Positions 16,632 through 24,960 of a stretch of DNA of 59,191 nucleotides are shown one piece after another. The DNA is from an uncultured Opitutia bacterium (GTDB lineage: Bacteria; Verrucomicrobiota; Verrucomicrobiia; Opitutales; Opitutaceae). The notes below the pieces were generated by a model. It saw only the letters and a program-made list of their open reading frames with translations, was not told the DNA's origin and searched no databases. The stretch lies in contig CAIQKV010000046.1 of the NCBI GenBank assembly GCA_903872505.1, positions 1 through 59,191 on the forward strand, written 5' to 3'. Position 1 is the stretch's first letter. Each line of letters opens with the position of its first letter. A program made the translations under genes and the position numbers.

Positions 16632-18503
16632 ATGTCCGCCCATTTTCACCAGGAGGATGAATTCAAGGCCCGGCTCGACACCGGGCTGTGGTGGAAGATT
16701 TTCCTTCGCGCCCTGCGGTACAAGCGCCTGCTCCTCCCGCTCTTCCTCACGGCCGTCATCCTCGCCTGCTGCGACGCCAGCTTCGTCCAGATCACGCGCT
16801 GGGTCATCGACGGCGTGATCCGCGACGGCGCCCGCGCGCCGTTCGGCCGCTACATTGGCGTCTACCTCGCCGTGACGCTCGTCCTGTGCACGATGGTCTG
16901 GGCGTTCATCGGGCTGGCCGGCAGCCTCTGCTGCCACCTCGCCCACGACATCCGCCGCGACGGCTTCGACAAGCTGCAGGAGCTGGAATTCGCGTTCTTC
17001 GACACCCGCCCCGTCGGCTGGCTCATCACGCGCCTGACCAGCGACTGCGACCGGCTCGCGCGCGTCATCGGCTGGGGCTTTCTCGACATCACCTGGGGCC
17101 TCTCCTACGTGACCATGATCGCGGCCAGCCTGCTCTACATGAACTGGCGGCTCGGCCTCATCGTGATCGCCATCGTGCCGCCGCTGGCCGTGATTTCCAA
17201 ATTTTTCCAGCGCAAGATGCTCCTGAGCTCGCGCGAGATCCGAAAGTTCAACTCGCAGATCACCGCCAGCTACAACGAGTCGATCCAGGGCGTGCGCACG
17301 ACCAAGACCCTCGTGCGCGAGCCGGAAAACCTCGCGGAATTCTCGCAGCTCACGACGAAGATGTTCGACGCCGCCGTGCTCAACGCCCGGCAGACCGCCA
17401 TCTATTTCCCGATCGTCACGACGCTCGGCAGCCTCGCCGCCGGCCTCGCGCTGTGGCGCGGCGGGTATGTCGCGGCGAACGGCGCCCTCAGCCTCGGCAC
17501 GCTCGTCGCCTTCATCAACTTCGCCGGGCAGTTCTTCCAGCCCATCAACCAGCTCGCCCAGCGGCTCACCGAGATGCAGGGCGCGCAGGCCGCCGGCGAG
17601 CGCGTCATGGGCCTCCTCGCCACCGAGCCCGCGATCAAGGACTCGCCCGCCGTGGCGGCGCGCATCGCCACCCAATCGAAAATCGAAATTCGAAATTCGA
17701 AAATCGCCGTGGACGGCGGGCCGCAGCGCATCGGCACGGTCGAGTTCCGCAACGTCACCTTCCGCTACGAGAACGGCCCGGTCGTCCTGCACGACTTCAA
17801 CCTCGCCGTGCGCGCCGGCGAGACCATCGCCCTCGTCGGCCCCTCCGGCGGCGGCAAGAGCACCATCGTCTCGCTCGTGTGCCGGTTCTACGAGCCGGTG
17901 TCCGGCCAGGTCCTGCTCGACGGGACGGACTACCGCGAGCGCCCGCTCGGCTGGCTGCAGTCGCAGCTCGGCATCGTCCTCCAGACCCCGCACCTCTTCA
18001 AGGGCACCGTCCGCGAGAACATCCGCTACGGCCGGCTCGACGCCACCGACGCCGAGGTCGAGGCCGCCGCGAAACTCGTCAACGCGCACGAGTTCATCTC
18101 GCAGATGGAAAAAGGCTACGACTCGCCCGTCGGCGAGGGCGGCAACCGCCTCTCCACCGGCCAGCGCCAGCTCCTGTCGTTCGCCCGCGCCCTGCTGGCC
18201 AACCCGCAGATCTTCGTCATGGACGAGGCCACGTCGTCGATCGACACCGAGACCGAGCAGCTCATCCAGCGCGGCCTCGAAACGATCTTTTCCGGCCGCA
18301 TCAGCTTCGTCATCGCCCACCGGCTCAGCACCATCCGGCGCGCCGACCGCATCCTCGTGATCACGTCGGGCCGCATCGAGGAGTCCGGCACCCACGCGGA
18401 GCTGCTGCAGCGGCGCGGGCACTACTACGACCTCTACACCAGCCAGTTCCGCCGCGAGCGCGAGGAGGCCGTGCTCGAGGGCGCGGCCGGAGCCGCCAAG
18501 TAA
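16632..18503 (+). CDS. Heterodimeric ABC exporter, catalytically complete subunit (BmrD/YheH-like)
   Basis: Half-transporter of 623 residues with membrane domain (about 30-340) and nucleotide-binding domain (about 375-610). Walker A is GPSGGGKST (about 403-411), the signature LSTGQ (507-511) and Walker B IFVMDEATSSID with catalytic Glu532. It pairs with the degenerate upstream subunit, from which it is separated by 3 bases. An AT-rich dispersed repeat inserts QSKIEIRNSK at about residues 348-359, precisely in the linker between the two domains, where it is likely tolerated. The substrate is unknown; the oligopeptide-binding lipoprotein that follows does not normally belong to exporters and may be separate. 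Confidence 0.92.
   Translation: MSAHFHQEDEFKARLDTGLWWKIFLRALRYKRLLLPLFLTAVILACCDASFVQITRWVIDGVIRDGARAPFGRYIGVYLAVTLVLCTMVWAFIGLAGSLCCHLAHDIRRDGFDKLQELEFAFFDTRPVGWLITRLTSDCDRLARVIGWGFLDITWGLSYVTMIAASLLYMNWRLGLIVIAIVPPLAVISKFFQRKMLLSSREIRKFNSQITASYNESIQGVRTTKTLVREPENLAEFSQLTTKMFDAAVLNARQTAIYFPIVTTLGSLAAGLALWRGGYVAANGALSLGTLVAFINFAGQFFQPINQLAQRLTEMQGAQAAGERVMGLLATEPAIKDSPAVAARIATQSKIEIRNSKIAVDGGPQRIGTVEFRNVTFRYENGPVVLHDFNLAVRAGETIALVGPSGGGKSTIVSLVCRFYEPVSGQVLLDGTDYRERPLGWLQSQLGIVLQTPHLFKGTVRENIRYGRLDATDAEVEAAAKLVNAHEFISQMEKGYDSPVGEGGNRLSTGQRQLLSFARALLANPQIFVMDEATSSIDTETEQLIQRGLETIFSGRISFVIAHRLSTIRRADRILVITSGRIEESGTHAELLQRRGHYYDLYTSQFRREREEAVLEGAAGAAK
17674..17706 (+). repeat. AT-rich dispersed repeat inside the ABC exporter gene
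   Basis: Repeated (A)ATCGAAATTCG units read in frame as SKIEIRNSK. It is the same family, and the same translated frame, as the copy at 11748-11782 in the unrelated VWA gene. Confidence 0.75.
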
Positions 18504-18552
18504 ACCGGTTCCGCGCCTTGCGCGGAGCCCAGCGCCTGCTTTCGTTGGGTCC

Positions 18553-20163
18553 ATGCGTTTCCGCCGGTGCGTCCTCCCGTTGGTGGTTTTCTCCCTGCTG
18601 GCCGACGGCTGCGCCAAGCGCGAGACCCCGGCTGAGGAGGGTCTCCGCACCCACACGCTCCTGATCGGCAACCAGAACGAGCCCGCCACGCTCGACCCGC
18701 AGATCTACGACGCCGCGACCGACTACAACATCATCGGCGCGCTGTTCGAGGGGCTCACTAACTACGATGAGAAAACCGCGACCGCCGTGCCCGGCGTGGC
18801 GGAACGCTGGGACATCTCCGCGGACGGCCTGGTCTACACGTTTCACCTGCGGGCCGATGCCCGCTGGTCCAACGGCGACCGCGTGACCGCCCGGGACTTC
18901 GCCTGGTCCTTCCAGCGTTTTCTCTCGCCGGCGCTCGGCAACTCCTACGCGTATTACCTGTATTCGATCCGCGGCGCGGAGGCTTTCGCCACGGGCAAGA
19001 CCGGGGATTTCTCCGGCGTCGGCGTCGCGGTGGTCGATGACCTCACGCTGCGCGTCACCCTCGTGCGGCCCGCCGCCTACTTTCTCGGGATCCTCGCGAC
19101 CACCGTCCTGCCGGTGCACCGCGCGTCGGTCGAGGCGGCCGGCCGCTTCGACGACCGCGCCTCGCCCTGGGCGCGGCCGGGCAAGCTCGTGGGCAACGGG
19201 GCCTTCACGCTCACCGAGTGGCAGCCCAACGCCCGCATCGTCGTCACCAAGAATCCCTTCTACTGGGGCGCCGCGCAGAACCGCCTCGAGCGGGTGATCA
19301 TCTACCCCATCGAGAAGGCCGACGCCGAGGAGCTGGATTTCCGCGCTGGCCAGCTGCACGTCACCTTCAGCGTGCCGCCCTCCAAGCTCGCCACCTACCG
19401 CTCGACCGCGCCGGAAAAACTCCGCATCGATCCCCTGCTGCAGCTCTACCTGGTCAACTTCAACGCCACCAAGCCGCCCCTCGATAATCCCAAGGTGCGC
19501 CGGGCGCTCGCGCTCGCGCTGGACCGGGCGGCCATCGCCCAAAGCGTGTTCGCCGGCGCCCGCCTGTCCGCGCCCACCCTCGTCCCGCCCAACTGCGGCG
19601 GCTACACCGGACCCGCGGGCCAGACCGAGGACTATGCCGCCGCGCGCGCCCTGCTGGCCGAGGCCGGCTACCCCGGCGGCCGCGGGCTGCCCAGCCTCCC
19701 GATGCAGGTGCTGGATGACGACAAGCTGCCGCGCGTCGCAGAGGTCATCCAGGCGATGTGGCGCCGGGAACTCGGCGTGCGGATCACCATCGAGCCCTAT
19801 GACCAGAAAACGTGGATTCAAAACCAGCAGACCCTGAGCCACACGCTCGCCCTGCGCGGCTGGACCACGGACTTCCCCGACCCGATCGGCTTCCTCGAGA
19901 TGTTTCGCACCGGGAACCCCAGCAATGTCTTCGGCTGGAGCAGCCGCGCCTACGACGCCCTGATCGACCAGGCGGCGGTGACCGCGGACCGCGCCGCGCG
20001 CTTCGCCCTGCTGCGCCAGGCCGAGGCGCTCATGCTCGAGGACGCCGCCTGCGCGCCCCTCGTCTTCGGCGCCCGCACCTACCTGATCCACCCCGCGGTG
20101 AAAAACTGGGTCTCCGCGCCCCTCGGCATCCACCGCTACCAGCTCATCGAGCTGCGGAATTGA
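18553..20163 (+). CDS. Oligopeptide ABC transporter substrate-binding lipoprotein (OppA/DppA family, SBP_bac_5)
   Basis: Periplasmic solute-binding protein of 536 residues. A lipoprotein-type signal ends in LADGC with Cys20, although the Asp at -2 is unusual and could affect sorting. Next comes the start typical of the family (LLIGNQNEPATLDPQIYDA), then PGVAERWDISADGLVYTFHLR and ARWSNGDRVTARDFAWSF, and the late block VRRALALALDRAAIA. The family binds di- and oligopeptides. It is a complete gene, but no permease or ATPase of the Opp type is in the window, so it may feed a transporter encoded elsewhere. It follows the ABC exporter operon by 49 bases on the same strand. Confidence 0.9.
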   Translation: MRFRRCVLPLVVFSLLADGCAKRETPAEEGLRTHTLLIGNQNEPATLDPQIYDAATDYNIIGALFEGLTNYDEKTATAVPGVAERWDISADGLVYTFHLRADARWSNGDRVTARDFAWSFQRFLSPALGNSYAYYLYSIRGAEAFATGKTGDFSGVGVAVVDDLTLRVTLVRPAAYFLGILATTVLPVHRASVEAAGRFDDRASPWARPGKLVGNGAFTLTEWQPNARIVVTKNPFYWGAAQNRLERVIIYPIEKADAEELDFRAGQLHVTFSVPPSKLATYRSTAPEKLRIDPLLQLYLVNFNATKPPLDNPKVRRALALALDRAAIAQSVFAGARLSAPTLVPPNCGGYTGPAGQTEDYAAARALLAEAGYPGGRGLPSLPMQVLDDDKLPRVAEVIQAMWRRELGVRITIEPYDQKTWIQNQQTLSHTLALRGWTTDFPDPIGFLEMFRTGNPSNVFGWSSRAYDALIDQAAVTADRAARFALLRQAEALMLEDAACAPLVFGARTYLIHPAVKNWVSAPLGIHRYQLIELRN

Positions 20164-20203
20164 TTTCATTGTCCCCCGCCTCCCGGCCGCTCAACCTTCC
20201 GCC

Positions 20204-20674
20204 ATGCGTACCGCCCTCGCCTGCCTGCTCCTCGCCGTCGCCTGCCCGTTGGCCCGGGCCGCCGAGGTCGAGTTTGTCCGCGTGTGGCCCGAGTGGCGCG
20301 ACGCCGTGGCGTTCGAGCGCGTGTCCGAATACTTCACCGGCCAGGAAAACACCGGCTCGCAGATCGTGCACCGCACGCACCCCGAAACCCGCGCCGGCTT
20401 CTATTTCCTCGCGCGGGTGAAAAATGCCGGCGCCGCCCTCCCCTCGGCCAAGCTCGTCGTCTCCGTCATCAAGCCCGACTCGCCCCGGCCCCAAGTCTAC
20501 ACCTTTCCCGTCGAGCTGCCCGCGGGCTCGACGGTGTTCAACCTCGGCCTGACCGGCGCCGACTGGGCCGGACCCAAGGCGCACCCCGTGGCGTGGAAGG
20601 TCGAGGTCGTCGCCACCGACGGCCGCCTGCTCGCCGCGCACAAGAGCTTCCTCTGGGAAAAACCCGACAAGTGA
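20204..20674 (+). CDS. Hypothetical exported protein
   Basis: This is a 156-residue protein of a family I do not recognise. A signal peptide (MRTALACLLLAVACPLARA, cleaved before AEVEF) leads to a single compact domain, likely beta-rich, with YFTGQENTGSQIVHRTHPE and GFYFLARVKN. No catalytic motif stands out, and the pattern of alternating hydrophobic residues suggests an immunoglobulin-like fold. Its stop codon overlaps the GTG start of the DNA glycosylase gene (GTGA), so the two are translationally coupled. Confidence 0.7.
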   Translation: MRTALACLLLAVACPLARAAEVEFVRVWPEWRDAVAFERVSEYFTGQENTGSQIVHRTHPETRAGFYFLARVKNAGAALPSAKLVVSVIKPDSPRPQVYTFPVELPAGSTVFNLGLTGADWAGPKAHPVAWKVEVVATDGRLLAAHKSFLWEKPDK

Positions 20675-21630
20675 AGCGCGGCCCGGCCACCCGCCCCGCC
20701 ACTTCGGGCTGGTCCGATTGGCAGATCCTGAGTCCGGGCCTCACCCTGGGCGACGCCGTGCTCGCCGAGACGCTGGACGGCGGCCAGGCCTTCCGCTGGC
20801 ACCGCGACGACGGAATCTGGACCGGAATTTTTGCCGACCACATTATCCGCCTCACTCTCTTGGATGGAGCCGCGGCGCCCTCGCCGCGTTCCGATCAATC
20901 CGCGACGAGGGCGTCGCGGCTCCATGGACAGCTGCACTGGTCCGTGCCTGTTGCATTGGCCGAATCTGCAGGCCCAGCCCTCGCCCACTATTTCGACGGC
21001 TCCCGCGACACCGTGGCCCTCGCCGACTCCCTCCCCTGGCGCAGCGACGCCCATCTCGCCGCCTGCCTCGCGGCGTTTCCCGGGCTGCGCATTCTCCGCC
21101 AGCCCTTTGGCGAAACGCTGCTCGGCTTCCTCTGCAGCGCCACCAAGCAGATCGTCCAGATCAAGCAGATGCTCGCGCTGCTCGCCGAACGCCACGGCGC
21201 CACGGTTGTTCCCGGGTGCCACCGCCTGCCCACCTGGGGCGAGCTCGCGCTGATTCCCGAACCGGAGCTGCGCGCCTGCCAGCTCGGTTTCCGCGCGCGC
21301 TTCATCAGCCAGACCGCGCGATTCCTCGCCTCGCATCCCGGCTGGCTCGAGGAGACCGAGGCCCTGCCCTACGCCGCCGCGAAGGGACGGCTCTGCTCGC
21401 TGCCCGGCGTCGGGGAGAAAATCGCCGACTGCGTGCTGCTGTTCGGCGCGGGCCGGCTCGAGGCGTTTCCCGTCGACACGTGGATTCTCAAGGCGATGGC
21501 GGCGCGCTACGGCCTGCACGGCTGGAAGCCGGCGCAGGTCGCGCAGTTCGGCCGCGCCCACTTCGGCCCGCTCGCCGGCCTCGCCCAGCAATACCTCTTC
21601 GCCTACGAGCGCCAGTTCGGGGGCCGGTAG
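20671..21630 (+). CDS. ogg: OGG1-type 8-oxoguanine DNA glycosylase/AP lyase
   Basis: DNA repair enzyme of 319 residues from a GTG start coupled to the preceding stop. The N-terminal domain has GGQAFRWHRDDG, the OGG1-type GQ(S/A)FRW motif. The C-terminal helix-hairpin-helix-GPD domain has LCSLPGVGEKIADC with Lys250 and PVDTW with Asp269, the same spacing as Lys249 and Asp268 of human OGG1. It would excise 8-oxoguanine opposite cytosine and cut the abasic site. A 62-bp inverted-repeat element is inserted near residues 65-85, in a loop of the N-terminal domain, and keeps the frame open. Bacterial OGG1-type enzymes of this length are known. Confidence 0.88.
   Translation: MKRGPATRPATSGWSDWQILSPGLTLGDAVLAETLDGGQAFRWHRDDGIWTGIFADHIIRLTLLDGAAAPSPRSDQSATRASRLHGQLHWSVPVALAESAGPALAHYFDGSRDTVALADSLPWRSDAHLAACLAAFPGLRILRQPFGETLLGFLCSATKQIVQIKQMLALLAERHGATVVPGCHRLPTWGELALIPEPELRACQLGFRARFISQTARFLASHPGWLEETEALPYAAAKGRLCSLPGVGEKIADCVLLFGAGRLEAFPVDTWILKAMAARYGLHGWKPAQVAQFGRAHFGPLAGLAQQYLFAYERQFGGR
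20864..20925. repeat. Palindromic repeat element inserted in the glycosylase gene
   Basis: Two 25-bp arms (20864-20888 and 20901-20925) are inverted copies with 23 of 25 positions matching, separated by 12 bases. Each begins ATGGAGCCGCG. A second element with arms of the same family lies at 44881-44947. Confidence 0.8.
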
Positions 21631-21649
21631 TCGACCTGCCGATCTCGGT

Positions 21650-22681
21650 CTAGTCGTTGGCCTCTACCCGGTACCGGATTTCGAAGCAGTCCGCCGGAAT
21701 CGCCTTGGAGCGAACAGCTTTTTTCTGGTCATGCATGAATGCCCACACTGCATCCTCGTCTCCCAAATAGTCGGGCTTTTGCCATTCGGACCAGTCGCCT
21801 ATCTTGGGATCGCTAGGTACCTTCAGCAGAAAAATCACGGTGGAACCACTCTCCGTGCCGATGACCAACGCGCGGCGCTTCTCGCCGCTAAAAACCAAAG
21901 TCGATTTGGCAAATACAACATAGCCCCCTTCCTCACTCCGCTTCGCAAATTGCAGGCGGGTGCCCGATGCGGATCGATCCGTTACGACGTCAAATTTCGT
22001 CAACGGGTCGAACTTTTGGGATTTTGGCCCGCGAACTTCGTAAAGCAGCTGGAATGATTTCAGGGGTACGTATGGCGCAACTGGAGGAGCTTTGTCCCAG
22101 GGAGGGGGAGATTTGAACGTCATTGCCGCCTGCTCGCTGTCCAGCCACCAGCCATTGTCACGTATTCTCGGTCGATCCTGAGCCGGCAACACATCAGCCC
22201 CAATCTTCATGTCCTTCCCGCGGCTCTTCAGAATCTGCACCACGTATGCCCAAGTGTAGGAAAGCGCTTCGTGAAGTTCCTCCTTTGGTAAATCTTGCAC
22301 CATGCGTTCGAGGTTTTGTCCCGCCCTGAATTGCGTGTCCTCGTCGCCCATACCTTGCATGTGGACGGCAAGGAAGATCAGGTAGGCTACCTTTTGATTT
22401 TTTTGTACGCCCAATCCATCGCGGTACATCACCCCCAGATTGTTGAAAGCGTCCCCATCGCCTTTTTCGATGGCCTTCATGTACCAATCGATCGCACGGC
22501 CGTAATCCTGTTTAACGCCATTACCTTGATGGTAAATGAGGCCCAGTGTGGTCATCGCCTGTACGTCGTCCTCGTTGGCGAGCTTCTCGATTTCTTGGAT
22601 TCTGCTCAGTGCCGCCCGTGCGGGGACGACACCGATCGCAAGGGCCAAAACGGCGAAACCAAGGATCGCTCGGATTTGCAT
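21650..22681 (-). CDS. Exported Sel1-repeat protein
   Basis: Predicted exported protein of 343 residues. The signal peptide is MQIRAILGFAVLALAIGVVPARA. Two clear Sel1-like repeats follow (AMTTLGLIYHQGNGVKQDYGR and AFNNLGVMYRDGLGVQKNQK, about residues 42-105). The C-terminal 200 residues are not recognised. Sel1 repeats are protein-protein interaction modules. The gene has noticeably lower GC and more AT-ending codons than its neighbours, so it may have been acquired. It is convergent with the glycosylase gene, with 19 bases between stops. The start (ATG at 22681) is fixed by the signal peptide. Confidence 0.8.
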   Translation of the reverse strand: MQIRAILGFAVLALAIGVVPARAALSRIQEIEKLANEDDVQAMTTLGLIYHQGNGVKQDYGRAIDWYMKAIEKGDGDAFNNLGVMYRDGLGVQKNQKVAYLIFLAVHMQGMGDEDTQFRAGQNLERMVQDLPKEELHEALSYTWAYVVQILKSRGKDMKIGADVLPAQDRPRIRDNGWWLDSEQAAMTFKSPPPWDKAPPVAPYVPLKSFQLLYEVRGPKSQKFDPLTKFDVVTDRSASGTRLQFAKRSEEGGYVVFAKSTLVFSGEKRRALVIGTESGSTVIFLLKVPSDPKIGDWSEWQKPDYLGDEDAVWAFMHDQKKAVRSKAIPADCFEIRYRVEAND

Positions 22682-22731
22682 GACTGGTCTTTCTTTGATG
22701 AATGCTTTGATAAGCCACCGGTCCTTTAAAG

Positions 22732-23466
22732 CTATTTCCCTTTCGCCAGCCGCCACGGGAAGAAATAGACCGCGTACACCACGACGTAGACGAGGAAGCT
22801 GTCCAGTTTCGCGAAGTGCGCGAAGGCGAAGAAGAAGATCAGCAGGTGCAGCCGGACGACGTTCCGGTACGGCGTCATCATGCCGCTCATCCCGCCCTGC
22901 ATGGCGTTCCGCATCTTGCGCGCAGCGATCGCCTCCGGGGTCACGGCGGTGTCCGGCGCGGTCACCGGCGCCGCCGCCGGCCAGCGGAAGGCCTTCCGTT
23001 CCGCCACCGCCGCCACCAGCACAAACGGCCAGTAGGCCGCCAGCACCTGCAGGTAGAGCCCCAGACCGGGCGTCTGGGCCTTTCCCGCGACCACCGGGAA
23101 AAACAGGTTCAGGAAAACCGAATGGACAAAGTGAAACATGCCGAAATGCACCGTGAAGAATGCCAGCAGGAACAGGCCGCCGACCATGAGGAGCGCCCCG
23201 CCCGCCGCGGCCGGCGCCACCGGCTGGCTCCCGATCAACGCGCGGTCCCGCCAGGCGTTGGTCGCGATGAATAGCGCCGGGCTGAAAATCATCCAGACGA
23301 TCATCGCATAGCCCACCAGCAGGCTGGAGAGCCACAGGCTCCACACCAGGTCCTTGGTCTGCCAGCCGCCAAACCACGCCAGCGCGAGGCCGCCGCCGAA
23401 CGCCAGCGCGTCCGGCCAGGCCTGCGCCCAGCGGACCGGTGCCGGACTCGCGGGTTCGTCGCTCAT
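22732..23466 (-). CDS. DUF6498-like integral membrane protein
   Basis: Membrane protein of 244 residues with six hydrophobic segments (about 20-40, 42-65, 88-110, 115-150, 152-172, 205-240). HFGMFHFVHSVFL in the middle and FFFAFAHF near the end match my memory of the DUF6498 family, whose function is unknown. The start at 23466 overlaps the stop of the VOC-family gene by 4 bases, so the two genes form one unit. The His-rich membrane segment could bind a cofactor or metal, but this is speculative. Confidence 0.65.
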   Translation of the reverse strand: MSDEPASPAPVRWAQAWPDALAFGGGLALAWFGGWQTKDLVWSLWLSSLLVGYAMIVWMIFSPALFIATNAWRDRALIGSQPVAPAAAGGALLMVGGLFLLAFFTVHFGMFHFVHSVFLNLFFPVVAGKAQTPGLGLYLQVLAAYWPFVLVAAVAERKAFRWPAAAPVTAPDTAVTPEAIAARKMRNAMQGGMSGMMTPYRNVVRLHLLIFFFAFAHFAKLDSFLVYVVVYAVYFFPWRLAKGK

Positions 23467-23843
23467 TTTGCGCGCTGGATCAGCTCCACCTCGTAGCCCT
23501 CCGGCGCATCGATGAACGCAATCACCGAGCCGCTGCCGGTCGGCGTCGGGCCGTCGCTGAGCTTGAAGCCCTTCCGCTCGAGCTCCGCCGCGAACGCCGC
23601 CAGGTTGTCCACCTCGAACGCGAGGTGCATCAGGTCGGGCTGCACCTGCACACTCGGGCTGTTCGGCAGCTGGCAGAGCTCGATCTCCTCGTCGCTGTTG
23701 GGCGTCGACAAAAAGGCCAGCTGCGCGCCGCGCGGCGACGTGTGCTGGCGCGTGAGCTTCAGGCCGAGGGCGTCCTGGTAGAACTTTACGGAGCGGCCGA
23801 GATCGTTCACCCGCATCCGGGTGTGGAGCAGTTTTTTGACCAT
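23463..23843 (-). CDS. VOC-family protein, glyoxalase I-like
   Basis: Small cytoplasmic enzyme of 126 residues with the paired beta-alpha-beta-beta-beta fold of the vicinal oxygen chelate family. Candidate metal ligands are H7 (LLHTRMRV), E55 (EIELCQL), H73 (LMHLAFEV) and E120 (GYEVELIQ), the H-E-H-E set of glyoxalase I. FYQDALGLKLTRQ is the usual N-terminal motif. It may act as lactoylglutathione lyase or a related isomerase or epimerase. It is divergent from the dehydratase gene with only 47 bases between and overlaps the membrane-protein gene downstream. Confidence 0.8.
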   Translation of the reverse strand: MVKKLLHTRMRVNDLGRSVKFYQDALGLKLTRQHTSPRGAQLAFLSTPNSDEEIELCQLPNSPSVQVQPDLMHLAFEVDNLAAFAAELERKGFKLSDGPTPTGSGSVIAFIDAPEGYEVELIQRAK

Positions 23844-23890
23844 GCGCAGAGTTTGCAGCCCGCCCCGTCGCTCTGCAAGCTGCCCGCACC

Positions 23891-24841
23891 ATGCCCCTGG
23901 ACCTCGCCGCCGTCCGCGCCGCCCATGCCCGGATCAGGCCGCACATCCGCCGCACCCCCGTCCTCACCAACGCGGCGCTCGACGCCGCGGCCGGCGGCGC
24001 GCTGTTCTTCAAGTGCGAGAACTTCCAGGAGACCGGCGCCTTCAAGGCCCGCGGCGCCACCAACGCCGTCTTCTCGCTGACCGCCGCCGAGGCCGCCCGC
24101 GGTGTCGCCACCCACTCCTCCGGCAATCACGCCGCCGCCCTCGCCCGCGCCGCGCGGCTCCGCGGGATCCCCGCCTACATCGTGATGCCGTCGAACTCCG
24201 CCCAAACCAAGATCCGCAACGTCGAGGCCTGGGGCGGCCGCATCACGCTTTGCGCGCCCACCCAGCAGGCCCGTGAGGAAACCTGCGCGCGCGTGGTCGC
24301 CGAGACCGGCGCGGCCATGATCCATCCCTTCACCGACGAGCGCGTGATGGCCGGCCAGGGGACCGCGGTCCTCGAACTGCTGGAGGAGTTGCCGGACCTG
24401 GACGTCATCCTCTGCCCCGTCGGGGGCGGCGGACTCCTCGCCGGCACCGCCATCGCGGCCAAGGCGCTTCGCCCCGCCATCCAGGTGATCGCGGTGGAAC
24501 CGGCCGCCGCCGGCGACGCCGCCCGCTCCTTCCAAGCCGGGCATATCATTCCCCTCGACCACGCCGCGACCATCGCCGACGGGCTGCGCACCACGGTGGG
24601 CGTGCCCAATTTCGCCGTGATGCAGCGCCTCGTGGACGGGGTCATCACCGTGAGCGAGGAGTCGATCGTCACCGCGATGCGCCAGCTGTGGGACACGCTG
24701 AAGATCGTCGTCGAGCCGTCCGGCGCCGTGCCCTACGCTGCCGTCCTCGCGGGCAAGCTGCCACTCCCCGGCCAACGCGTCGGCCTGATCCTCACCGGCG
24801 GCAACGTCGACCTCGACGCGCTGCCGTGGATCAGGAGGTAG
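23891..24841 (+). CDS. PLP-dependent serine/threonine dehydratase or serine racemase family
   Basis: Fold type II PLP enzyme of 316 residues. K52 in TGAFKARGA forms the Schiff base, THSSGNHA (about 74-81) binds the substrate carboxylate, and GGGGLLAG binds phosphate. There is no C-terminal ACT domain, so this is a short catabolic-type dehydratase rather than a biosynthetic IlvA. It would convert L-serine or L-threonine to a 2-oxo acid and ammonia, or racemise serine; the sequence alone does not decide. Its stop codon TAG lies inside the first arm of a palindromic repeat, so insertion of the repeat may have set the present C-terminus. Confidence 0.88.
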   Translation: MPLDLAAVRAAHARIRPHIRRTPVLTNAALDAAAGGALFFKCENFQETGAFKARGATNAVFSLTAAEAARGVATHSSGNHAAALARAARLRGIPAYIVMPSNSAQTKIRNVEAWGGRITLCAPTQQAREETCARVVAETGAAMIHPFTDERVMAGQGTAVLELLEELPDLDVILCPVGGGGLLAGTAIAAKALRPAIQVIAVEPAAAGDAARSFQAGHIIPLDHAATIADGLRTTVGVPNFAVMQRLVDGVITVSEESIVTAMRQLWDTLKIVVEPSGAVPYAAVLAGKLPLPGQRVGLILTGGNVDLDALPWIRR

Positions 24842-24912
24842 GGCGCGTTATCCTTAACGCGCCGTCGTTCGCCGGCTGATATTCGCGGCGGGTTAGGGAT
24901 AACCCGCCCTAC
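24838..24912. repeat. REP/BIME-like doublet between convergent genes
   Basis: Two inverted 26-base arms (24838-24863 and 24887-24912), each itself a perfect hairpin: GGCGCGTTA-TCCT-TAACGCGCC and GGCGGGTTA-GGGA-TAACCCGCC. It separates two convergent genes and contains the stop codon of the first. A further perfect hairpin (GCGCAGC/GCTGCGC, 24944-24960) abuts the phosphofructokinase stop. Confidence 0.85.
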
Positions 24913-24960
24913 CCTCGGACCAATTGCCTATCGCCCATCGCCCGCGCAGCTCCGCTGCGC

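Noticed and set aside
14679..18689. A 1336-codon antisense frame across the ABC exporter genes
   Set aside because: High GC at third positions keeps antisense frames open; the product is low-complexity Asp/Arg/Gly-rich sequence with no domain, while the plus strand has complete ABC motifs.
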